The notes under the pieces: model-generated
What the model was told of the DNA's origin: nothing
The model's database searches: none
What the model saw: only the letters and a program-made list of their open reading frames with translations
Translations under genes and position numbers: made by a program
Shown: piece after piece, positions 22,401 through 34,800 of the stretch
Layout: every line of letters starts with the position of its first letter
Numbering within the stretch: position 1 is the stretch's first letter
From: Atriophallophorus winterbourni
Taxonomy: Eukaryota > Platyhelminthes > Trematoda > Plagiorchiida > Microphallidae
DNA: 64,000 nucleotides
Assembly (NCBI GenBank): GCA_013407085.1
Contig: JACCGJ010023492.1
Coordinates: forward strand, 1 to 64,000
Direction of reading: 5' to 3'

Positions 22401-25400
22401 GTCGCTCTTTTCCATTTGGTGCAATCGAACTCATGGGATCCCAAAGTACTCAAACCTGACAAAATTGCTTTGACCGCAATGGACGCAGGAATGCATTCAC
22501 AACTATCCAGCGTAATAGCGTCAAATTTTACTAGACCTGAAAATCACCCGACGCATGGATCATTGAAGGCGCTTCAATTTTCAGTTTGCCAACTGCAATA
22601 TCAATCTACTTCTTATGATGCCGAACTTAGTAGGCGCAAGCTTGAGGCAATGAACGTGCTTTCGCCAATCCCTGGTTTGAACCATGATTTATCGCAAAAT
22701 ATCGTTCAGCAAATTCAAACGGTTGTTCGTTCTGATCGTTCCACTGAAAATCGCGTATCCGCAGCCGATTTACTAATATCGACGTTTTGTTCGACCGAAC
22801 TCAACATGGAAATTCGAAGAATTTGTAGTTCCACGTCTATCACTTCTACGTTAGAATCGTATCTACGAGTTTTTGAAGTATGTATCATCGAGACTCATTG
22901 TCCGCTCCCCGTTGCCGTGAAGCTCAGTCACCTATGTGCTATTTTGATCACTTTGGAGGATACATCGTCATTAAATTCAGATGAGGCCGAGCCGCAAAAC
23001 TGCCCAATCGCATCTTATATCTCTAAAGTACTTACGAGATTACTCGCGAAAAGTAATACTCAATATAGGTCTGGCTTATTCGCGCATTTATCTCGTATCA
23101 TTTGTTGCGGGAATACTGTGGAATTATCTTTTCCCATGTCACATTTGCGTGGGATTGATGACCAGCTTTCGGCACATTTCATGAACATTTTATCTAATTT
23201 AGTTCGTTTGGCTGGTTCAGTTGATCAACCTGCTAATATAACACGCCTAGCCCGTCTCATCGGACTCATTGGCCGGCGTCTCACGCTAAGCTTGAAAGAG
23301 GAACTTGACTTCTGTAACGCACGTTTTTCTGAATTTGCTGACATCTTGGTCGGTTGGTGTGTGGATCCTTTTAGTCTTTCCAAAGGAATCAACCTATCAG
23401 CTCTCTACCTAGAACTGTGTCACGGGTTTTCTCGTTGGTGGTTATCTGCAGACAAGACTTTGATCAACAACTCCGAACCACAGGCAGGATGTAAAGTCTT
23501 AGTCGAGAACATGTACGAAATGATTTCCCATCTTTTGGAAGACGCCGAACACTCCATGAACTACGCCCTGGAGTGCACCACGGATCTGACAACTAGTGAA
23601 TCGATTAAACATTTGACCACTACCGGCCATTGTTTGTCTGTTTTGTGCCATATTATCACCGGGCTCCGTATTCAATTGAATTTGTCAAATAATTCACTAG
23701 AACGTATTCTTCGCTTTTCATCGAAGGAATTGTTGGATTGGATAAACCGTTTGCTAGAAATCGTTAAAGCCGCGCATTCGTTTTCGCGCATACGGATACA
23801 GTCAAATAGACCTACAATTGCCTGGCAAGAGTCTGTATTACCAGATGGCATTTTTTGTCTTCCATTCAGTATTATTGTTGAAATTGAAAAGTCAGTTCTA
23901 AGCACAATTCTCTTCTTCATCGAGTCAAATGCTGTCAGTCCTGACATCAAACGTACTGTTAATTCTTACTTACACTACCGTCTGATTGAAAACAAACACC
24001 TTCAAACTCCGTCTACAATACTACCAACAATTTTGAAACTTCTATATAACCTGTTGTCGAATTCAGACCAAACCATTGGACCCTCTTTATTTGATATATA
24101 TTTAGGTCCACATTCGTCGTTAAACCGTTGCAAGTTTCACGATCAACACACTGATTCCCAGGAGTCCTTGCCTTTTTTGTTTATGCGCATTCTTCGCCAG
24201 CTATCCTCACTCGAACACTTCAAGTTACCTGTTGCAAAATTAGCGTTGTCAGATTTAAAAGAATGCTTGCGTTCTTTTGCATTGCCGGATTGTAATAAAT
24301 TGTTATACGAATCATTAGGCCTGTGTAGTGTCGCTGTTTTCACTGCGATGGTCAAATCGTTACAGGAAGAAAAATACACCACCTTGCAAAACAGCTTCGT
24401 GCATCTACTACTTGATCACATTTCTGACTGGAATCATATCCCCATTCGCCTTAGATTGGCAATTCAAGCTCTCATACAAAACTGCATACTTTCCCCAATA
24501 ATTTCTGTTCCCGTTTTATCAAAACTATTTTCTCAGTTCTTTACAATTGATCTCTGCCCAATGGAGTGTTTTTTGATAGCGAAGTTATTGCAGCTGACAA
24601 TTACGAAGAAGGAGTTGGATGAAAATCAGCTTTCAGAATTTCTGTCAAACGTTTGCATTTTGGGCGGTGCGATTCTCATGTCCGATTGCATGTTTCAACC
24701 TGATTTGATTTCGGCTTTCGAAATTTGTTCGAACATTTTGAAGTCACATGCATTTGGTATCAATCGTGCATCACATGATAATCGTGATCTGCTTTCTCTT
24801 TTGATTGCTCTCACTGAATTAGCCGTGTCGCACAATTCACGCGCCATCAGTTCTCTCGGAAGTGATCTAGCGATAGTTTTAATTACCTGCGATCTACAAT
24901 GCCCGTTTTACAGGTCAAGCCTGCCGCCATTATTATGGCATTGCTCTCAGCGCCCTGATCGATCGATAACTGCACTTTTTCATCCTTCCGATAAATTTTG
25001 TGATGCACCACAAAGTGGCTTCGTGCTATCGAATAGTGCACTTCCCGGTCTTCCTGCAGTAGCCGCCGTCCTTGGGATTCTTCTACGTGGTTCACCATGT
25101 AGCACTGGAAATCGCTCCAGTCGTTTAAAGTTACTAGAGGAGCCCATTGATTTCCTTCAACGTATGTTTCAGCTCATTAATCCATTTTGTTCTGACTCAA
25201 TATTTGCGCGCAAAATCTCTTGTGCAGAATCTATTTCTTCCGTTCTCTGGCACGCTACTTGGACTATTGTTGAATATAAACTAAAAGTAGCTCCTTGGGC
25301 CAATCCCATAAGTTTGCTTCTCGCAATAGAAAACAGTTTACGTGCGTTTGTACAAGACAACCCGCAAAGCAATGTATCTGAAACCAGTGCTACGAATCCC

Positions 25401-25855
25401 TCATTGGCTTTCTACAAAGCATCAACTCAAGCACTTTCGCGTCGTAGTTGGAACAGACATCTACAACAGTCGCAGTTGTTGCTAACCTTTGTGAGCTATC
25501 TCGAGAAAGTCATCTCTAATTGTATTAAAGGATTCTGCTACGTCTTACCAAACCCATCAAAACCTGCTCAGCTGTTCTTTTCTGCCAATGAAACGACGTG
25601 TTTGCAGTGGTTTGGTCGTATTCGTAACTTCGTCATTCGTTTGAGTGCGGACTTGCCTTTGGTACCTGATGCAATACAACACCCAGCACTTGAAGGTTGT
25701 GCCACAACGATACAGCAAGCTTTTTTACTTTTATCCAAGCTGAATGATCAAAATTTCGGATCGATTTCATTCATTTGCGTTACAGAAGTAATCGTGTGTC
25801 TGGCAAATCAACTGCTTGCCTCTTTTTCATGGGAAGAATTACATGCACTATTTGA
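22401..25855 (+). CDS. SMG1: SMG1 exon: N-terminal helical (HEAT-like) region
   Basis: A 3,455-nt exon bounded by acceptor TTTTCAG|GTCGCT and donor GA|GTGAGT, phase 0 in and phase 2 out. It encodes about 1,150 residues rich in Leu/Ser with repeated amphipathic helices, as expected for the N-terminal solenoid of a PIKK. The first 35 codons include DKIALTAMDAGMHSQLSSVI, which resembles a degenerate ankyrin repeat and follows naturally from the ankyrin exons. No clear motif identifies this exon alone; the assignment rests on its place upstream of the FAT exons and the lack of any other gene signal. Confidence 0.85.
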
Positions 25856-28800
25856 GTGAGTGGTGACCTACTGTTTCTAATGTTGTGCTAAACATTTCCA
25901 TCATTCTAGTGAGCTTTGTCTATCGCTGTCTATGCCTAAGCATAATGCATTGTTTCAATCTACTTGGACAATATGGCTATGTAGAAATTATATTAACGAG
26001 CGTACTGCGCCTACATACTGCACCTCTTCACAAATCAAATTTTGCATCACATTACTAGAAGCTGTGCATGTGATATACTAAGCAGTGAGATCTAATTTGA
26101 CGTTGTGCGGTACGTCTCACTTCGTTAGTGAATTTGCTTCTGACATCACCTGGCTTCCCGTAATGATAAAATGCTACCATTGTGAAATTTCCCAGTATTT
26201 TTAACGCATCGATAACAACTTACTGAATTGGTTAACACCGATAAAGAGCTATATGCAGTATATGTATGTATGTATGTATGAAGGCACAAGCCTGATCCAG
26301 ACAAAGTACCGCACAGTCAGACTGCACGTGGGCTTAAATACTGTCAGGTTGCCCGGACCTCGAGATATATGAGAAACAAAATGTATGTATGTATGCCCAG
26401 GCCTAGACAGATATGAGGAGATAAATAAAAATAGTAATAGAAATCGTAGTGGGACTCCAGCGTGTTTCAGCATGCAGCTCACTACCGTTGGCCAATCAAT
26501 TTAGCACGATGTTAGCCGTACAGCACAGAAATGCTGCACGATTGCACATCCGTGCAACTGTTCAATTCTAGGATAGTTTGATAAATAGCTTAAGTACCAT
26601 CAGTTAAACTGTGCAACACTACCTGACTTCAAGCTTGGAATTTAGTTTCGGCATTTATATTATTTTGAAAACAAAGAATTTATAAAAGAGTGAGCACAAA
26701 CACTTAATTTTAGTCAGCCGATCATATTAACAGAGTTAACCGGCTTTTTGTGTATTCTCATCCCCAGCGTTTATAAACCACCATGTGTATCATAGTTTAT
26801 CGTTTTTTGTAATTCCTCCGCGCAAATGTTTGAACTAATTTGACGATGTAAGGAATATACTGTCGATATGTAGACTATTCACTACATGTTTAGACCAAAG
26901 TCTATTGCTGCATTTAAAATGTAGTTGAGCTGAAATTCTATCAAGTTTTTGCGGTCTCAGTATTTCTTTTTGTGGTTTTATGGTTTTTTGTATGCTTAGA
27001 TAGGGACACCAGTGACTAGGTCGAGACAATTTGGAAGGCCAACGAACGCGTTCCCACGTCAAAGACTTGTCAGAAACGTAGTTTCGGTGATAACTAACTT
27101 GCAGTTCTTGATTGAATACTTTCATTATTAATCGACAGCGCTTGATTTTGTACTTGGCACAAACCATGAAACACAGCTTTGCACGGTTGAACGACCACGG
27201 ACGTTTGACGAAATCACCGTATTTTGCATTTTTGCGAAATGTTGTACTGAAGTCAGCATTTATGAGTAAAGCAGTCTTGTAAATACATGGTCCTGTGCGG
27301 TGACCTGATTTCATATTACTAGTAGTCCGATAAAATCATACAGGCTATAATATAAACCTGTTAATCTGGTTATCTTGACTAAACGCACGCAGGTTTTACC
27401 ATCGTATTTGTGAAAGTGCCATCTGTATGCTAATTTGCTACGGCACATTAATGTAGTTTAATCGGCGGTTGAAAAGTGTTTATGTGCATTTTCGCCGTTC
27501 ACGTTTTCTTAGATCTTGTGAAACTACTGTTTTCTCAATTATCTCCACCTGGTTAGCCACAGCAACGAAATCTCAAAGGAAGCTATCTATGTGATATACT
27601 TCAAAATAATCAATTTTTTGATTGTATGCATGAGCTAATCACGAATCACGCTCTTTAGCATTATATCTGCTTCTTCTTTACTGATTCTTCAGTTCGGAAT
27701 GGATATTTTTGTATTTAACTTGGTATCATTCGACCATGTTTGTCTCGCTGGTTACGTAATAATATATGTAACCACAAGCATGGAGTGTAACAGCGTGCCA
27801 GACAGTCAGGTTGCGCAGGTCCTGACAGATAGACAAGAGATGATAATATTCAGATTTCATCACCGATACCAATCAGCATAGCACTGATTCGTCTGTATAA
27901 CGCTGTGTTAAGCCTTGCCACTGGTTGACTTTGAGATGTCGGTGCTAATCAACAAGCCTAAATTCAGCCCAATAGCGCCTGTTTTAATTTTATTTTGCCT
28001 CGATTTCGCTACATACAGTTTCACAATGAAAGTTAAAGCAGCCTCGTTTTGTCTTTAGCAACGGTTCTGTTAAACTTACTGTTTACGCAGTACAATCCGT
28101 TGGATCTTTGTTTCAATTCATGAAGTTTGATTGCCATCATTTTCTCGAACTAATGTATTTCATATTTTTCTATCTTCACTTCTGACTTGTCTCGGTATTC
28201 TCAGGTGGAGCAGCTGTGCTTTCAACTCACACACCCAAAGTTTCAACCCGTTCGGCTGGCTAACAGGTATAGCCTATCTTGCTAGCGGTCAATTGGATGA
28301 CGCAGTCGTTCAGTTACGCCAATTTATAAGCAAATGGATATCAGTCAACTCCTCCTCAACGACAGACACGGAAATATCCAAATTATGTGTTCGCACGAAA
28401 GCTGGATTGAATTATGCCATTCAAGTGCTTCTGCAATGCTATCTAGACCATGGTGATTATGAATCTGCTTCCCAATTGCGCAAAGATGTTATTCATTTAG
28501 ATGGTCAAGTCTCCGAAAATTCGTCTAATGCTCCACCTACCTGCTCTTCCACCGTCAACTGGACACGTTTTGAATGCTTTACAAAACTCAACAGGTACTT
28601 ACTCCAATTTGCACAGTATTGCGTTTATGTTTCTAGATCGTGATTATTTGTCAATCTTCGCGGCTATGTTCTGTCGAAATATGATTCATTTCGAAATTTT
28701 CTCTAATTCGGGTGTATCAGTGTCTGTCTTCACCGAGGCTCGTTTGTAATAGAGGCTAATAATCAATGTAACATTACAAAATTTTATTGTTCATGGTGCC

Positions 28801-31800
28801 TGCAGCACCAAGGGGCCACTTGTTGTTGAACAAATCGCCATAGACAATGAGCTGCAGCTAAAAGGCAGATCGTACAGTTCTTCTACACCCACTTCGTGGC
28901 TCGGTACCTAGCGTTTGGTTTATATTATTATAATACATTATTTGACTATTTGCCTTGATCAATTTGTCCAGTATCTTATTCCGAATTAGTCATTTATGAT
29001 GTCTTTGCTGCTATAATATTGCTGCACTGTTGTATTTACTAATTCTACATCGCAATCAGTTAATTAGCGGGTTCAACGTGATCTCATTTACGGGCCAATG
29101 TTAACACATTAGAAACGAGGAGAGCCAGAAAGTCGTATTAGTTAATGTCGGACTCAGGAATAGAAAAAGTGCGTCCTAAGATCAGGTATATTATTGGGCG
29201 GTGTTTATCGGGGTTTTTAGAAAGGACCATAATATTCAAATATGGAATCGCTTTGTGATTCTAGTTCAAGCTCTCCCGTCACTTGAATCTACACGCCACA
29301 CTCAGTTTCTGTCTGCTTGCAATCAAGACGGTAAGATTAGGTTCAGTAGGCATTTGAACAGTTGAAATTGGTAAACAAAATTATATTTTGATCCACGATT
29401 AACTTACATTCGCATAACCTGGGCAACCTGACAACCTGGGCAACCTGACAGTATCCTAGCCCACGTGCAGTCTCTGACTGTGCGGCACTTTGCCTGGATC
29501 AGACTTGTGCTTTCACAGAATCACAAATTTGTTTCCCAGACAAGCGCTCAGAGTAATCGTGTTTTGTATTGCTGAAAGACTCACTTTCCAAGTGTAACTT
29601 TTTATCACTTTTCCACTCTTTCATGGCCCACTGAACATCATTCTACATTCCCCACTTGCTAACGCCAAACAAGCTGTATGTATGTATGAAAGCACAAGCC
29701 TGATCCAGGCAAAGTGCCGCACAGTAATAGGCTGTAAGTGGGATAAGATACTGTCAGGTTGCCAAACAAGCTAGCTGTGATTTTTAAATATGTTGGATGC
29801 TCTTAATGTCATCTAGTTTGATGATGTAACACCCGCAATTTCTGAAGTTCGGCGGTCTTATATTCCTAATCAGGAGTCCATCCACCCATCTCTCTCTCTA
29901 TACACATTCCTGATTAGAAATCGTAATTATTCCGCCCATATCCGATGATATTGTAAGTAACTTCGCTGCCTGACTGTAGTTTTAGGTCAACAGCATCAAT
30001 GCCTTTAATGCCTTTAATGTGTTTGATATTCCTCACTTCCATGGTGACTCAGAATTTCAGATCATTTGCAATATTTATTCTCCTGTCTTTGATCATTGTG
30101 AAATATCGTTGGTCGATTACTTATACCCGGTTATAAGTATCATGAATTTTTAATATACTGCCATCGTTTGCACGGATGTGCAATCGTGCAGCATTTATGT
30201 GCTGTGTGGCTAACATCGTGCTAAATTGATTGGCCAACGGTAGTGAGCTGCATGCTGAAACACGCTGGAGTCTCACTACCATTTCTATTTATATTTCCCC
30301 CCTCATATCTGTCTAGGCCTGGGCAACCTGACAGTATCTTAGCCCACGTGCAGTCTCTGACTGTGCGGCACTTTGCCTGGACCAGGCTTGTGCTTTCATA
30401 CCATACCATACCATCGTTTGAACTTTAAGCTAGCCTTTTTTTAGACTTTTTTGTCTTCCGTCTTTACTTTTGTGCGACCATCTCCTCCTGGATAATGAGT
30501 CGGCTTAAATTAAGATTCTTGGGAATTTGGGTACAAAGCGGCCTCCTAATCACCACTCAACATTTGTTCGAGTCAGTTTCTATGGCCTTTGCACAACCAA
30601 GTGCGACCTACAAGGCGGCAGAGAGTTGCCAGAAAGAGGTGGTGTGCACCAACTAACCGTCTACGAGACTTTGCTCCAGATTTTTCCTCAGGGTTTTCTC
30701 CTCGAAGCCTTTCCCGCGATCGGGTATCCCGCAAGGCAGTGGAGGTTTAAAATGAGAGTTTTCCTTCCCTTAGATGAGATGCCCTCCTAGGCTAACGAGC
30801 TCCATCTGTCCGATTCAAACTGGTTTTCAGCCGCCAGTCACTCTCACTCGCCCCTGCTCCTGTTGGTTGAAGCAGTTCCGCCAAGCTCGGGGAGCCACCC
30901 ATGCAGGCCAGAAGCTTGACTTGGTTGCCAGAGGCTATTTGAGACGCGCGCCATGTGGGAGCATTTTATAGACAGTGGGAGCTTATCCCCACTGCCACCC
31001 CCCGCTATGACAACCTTTGAAACCTCCGTTAACATCTGTCTGCATCTGGATTTAATGAATCGAATGAAATGCTGTGTGCACCGGTGGCTTACAGTTTTGT
31101 GTTTTCACTTAATCTCAACCAAATAGTTCGTTGTTCCTCATTGTTAAAAATTTGTTTCCAACATCTTTCAGGTGGTCTAACGACGAAGCTCAATCAACCG
31201 CCTTGGATAAGCCTCCGAACTTATGCCGCTGGTCCGATAGCATTTTCTGCAGTACTATGGACTACTTGTTGACCAACGCCGCTTTAACGTTGAAAAGTGG
31301 TTCTAATCAGACTTCGAGTTCTGACAGCCTCAGTACTCTGGTCAACCATGTTCGTCTTGCTTCATCATCCATGTTGTCTTCTTCATCTGCTGGATTCACA
31401 CTCTGGCCAACGACACCAGTGATTCGATATGGCCTCTGTTCTTGGCTCCGATTCGCAAATATTTTACTCGATGCACCTTGTCAAAGGGTACCCGATTATC
31501 AACTCGCAGCGACGCCCATGAATATGCTTGCTGAGTCCGCTTGGCGTCACCTGATCTGCAATCCGCTTGACGCTTCTCGTATTAATGCCACGATACATTC
31601 TTGCCGCTGGGCGGAACCTGAAAGAAATCCCAACTTGTGCAAGAGGCTACTTTTGAGAGAGTCTAGCAAGCTCTCGCTTGTAAACATCGATGCGTCCTCT
31701 GATGATTTACAATCTCTCTACACACTCACTTGCAACCCAGAGTTTCGTAACACCACCAGGCTATCGCAAATACAGCGTCTTCGGTTCTCGGACTTGGTGG

Positions 31801-34800
31801 CGCAATTGCTTTGGTATTCGAAAGATTCCAACGAGACAGTATCATTGAACAACAAACTGGCTGCTGTTGATGTATTGTCCAGTAGTCTACGCACCGCTTT
31901 GCTGTGTGACGTACCAAATGAATTGAAGGACCACGTGGCCCAATGTCATATAACCACTGAACTGGCGCTGAGGCTTTTCGAATGGCTTGAGTATCCGACG
32001 AGCGGATCTGTTGACACTGTGGCCATGGTCATTGCTCGTCAAAGCTCAAATCCCATGACACCGGTCAGTTTTGGTTTGCTTTTAATTCTTGCGCTAGCAT
32101 TCAGTGGGCTCTATTTTCTGTCAGCAAGCATAACCGTACTCGATGTCATGTTACATGCAAACACTTGGTAGACTTTTTCTACTGATGTACGTTTGCTAAT
32201 GGTCTCCTATTTTAGCGCGGGTAGTGTAGTGGTATTTTTAAACCTTTTTTACCTATATGCAGTTTTACAGTGCTTCATGCGTATTCACGTGCCACGATGT
32301 ACAGTTAGTTGCAGCAGTTGACTGATGCCTTATAATCTTGCGTTGTTCTTATTTTCATACATCTTTCGTATTAAAACTGTCGTTTGCATAATTACCGCCG
32401 ATGAATGAGAGGTACTCATCTTCCAAATCCAGAAAGTCGAATTTTCCCTCTTAGTCATACTTTTCCCCCTATATTTGTCTAGACCTGCGTAACCTGACAT
32501 CATCTTAGCCTATGTTCGGTCTCAGACTAAGCGGCACTTTGCCTGGATCAGTCATGTAATTTTACACACCTTCGACGTCAAATCTATACACTTTATTGTC
32601 TGTTTTGAGAAAGTAAAACGTCGTGCCTGTTCAATGCGCTCACGACAGCCACTGCTTCACTTTTACTCAATAACTGGGAAACTATTTCGGATAAAAATGA
32701 CTGGCAATGGCTGCTTTTGTTTGATTGTGATCAATAACGTTAGTTTGCTTGTTGCTTTTAATGCGCTTTCTTAGGTTGTTTAGCTTATCTCTGTTTTCTA
32801 TAGCACCACACTATCGAGGTGATATGATTTCCCTCACTGGACTAGGTGGTAGGCTGTCACAATTATTTTTCAACTATTTTCGGTATCGATTTTACACGGC
32901 TAAGCACGTTTTTCGAAATGTACAACTGTGACGATATTCGAACACCAGTCCTTCTGAATGCAAGTCGAATGCTACCGCGGGCTACGTTTCTCTACAATAA
33001 TGTGCAATCGTGCAGTACTTTGTGCTGTGCGGCTAACACCGTGCTAAATTGATTGGCCAGAGGTAGTGAGCTGCGTGATGAAACAGGCTGGAGTCTGACT
33101 ACCATTTTCTGTTCTTTTTCTTCCTCATATCTGTCTAGGCCTGGGCAACCTGACAGTATCTTAGCCCACGTGCAGTCTTTGACTGTGCGGCACTTTGCCT
33201 GGACCAGGCTTGTGCTTTCATACATACTACACGAATGTGCACTACTTCGGCGCTGTACTGACAAGGCCGTGTTAATTCGATTTGCCACCTCTAGTGAGCT
33301 GCATGCGAAAACGCACCGGAGTTTCACTGTCATTTCTATTTTCATTTCTCACAGCTGCTTAGACTTGGGCAACCTGACAGTATCTTAACCCACGTCTAGT
33401 CTATTACTACGGCACTTTGCCTGGATCAAGCTTGTGATTTCATACGTGCATTCATATATCCGTCTGGGCCAGCTAAACTCGACACTATCACAGGCCACAT
33501 GTGGTATGAAACGCTGTCGAACTCCTGAATAATGCTTTTATATCAGTATAATTATGGCTTGGATGTAATTAGCGTTCATTTTTACGTTGTCTAATGTATC
33601 TGGTCAGCGAAAATATCAGTGTCGAATGTTCTCTGTTCGCTTACCACAAGGTGTCTAAATCGATTAGGAAATGATATGCAAAAAATAAAGAAAAATACAA
33701 GGATTTTCAATCAATGTAACAGGTACAAATGAGATAAAGAAAGTCGATTGTTCAGGGTAAAGCGGCACAGAGTGGCAAAATTAAATCATGGAACAGGTTG
33801 GCATTAAATCTATAAGCCTGCATTGGATAAACGAGCAAAAGCAGCACAACATGAACGAATACGTTGGTTCTATTACCGCTATCAACAAGTAGTCAAAATG
33901 AGCTCGTAAAAACAAACAACAAGTTATGCTAGATCGATAACGGACAAGACGCACACGTTGTGTGAAACCAAATTTTGAGAATCGGGTTCTCTCATCGTCA
34001 TTGGTTGCTCTCAAGGTCATGTATTCTACCACATGTGGTCAAATATTTTTTCATATAGCCTTCTGTCTTTTCCATCTGACGAATATTTCATTAACTCTCG
34101 ATACATTTAATTAATGAGGATGCTAAGTAAAGTTCTCAGTCAATCTGAACGTTCCTGTCCATGTCTGGAAGAAATACCGCTATCACCATTTAACGCCCGT
34201 TGTAACGCACATTCGTTGGTTTCATAGTGCTCGACAGATTGCGTATATATATATAGAATCAAGAGGACTGAATTTTTTAATTTTACTTGCATATACCATT
34301 TCAGAATCTACCGAATTTATCATAACGTTTATTTTTATCTTTGTAACCGTTCAGCTAATGGACACGTCTACCATCGCCCAGAACTTGACCTTTTTCAGTC
34401 GTCTGGTGGATGAACCCTGGGCAAAAGGCTTTCCGCTGATCCCCTCCGATAAATTACCAACCCTCTCTTCCACGGGGTCCCATCCTGAGGAGAAAGCCAT
34501 GTTTACCTCCTGGACGAGCAGGCTGATGATGATCGCGACTCGTCTCTCCGCAAGCGGTTCATCAACACAGGCGTGGCTGCGAATGGCCGATTGGTGTTTC
34601 GCTCGCGGCCAGTCATTAGTAGGTTTTCGTTTGAATGCAACTTCTCGCACTTATTCGTTACACCCATCTTTGTACAATGTGCTTTACGCGGAGAGCAAAA
34701 CATGCGGAGATATTTCCCGATTATATGAAGTCGGGGCCCAACAGACAAATAGTATCCGGAAAATCCAATATAGATAAATGTGCTGTGCAATTGATTTACG

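Noticed and set aside
26835..27314. 159-codon open frame on the minus strand inside an SMG1 intron
   Set aside because: No family, domain or splice signal that I recognise, and it lies antisense in an intron among repeats. Could be repeat-derived; not annotated as a gene.
33781..34032. 83-codon open frame on the minus strand in an SMG1 intron, sharing a short CGGACAAGACG word with 53625
   Set aside because: The similarity is limited to about 11 bases and could be chance; no protein family fits.
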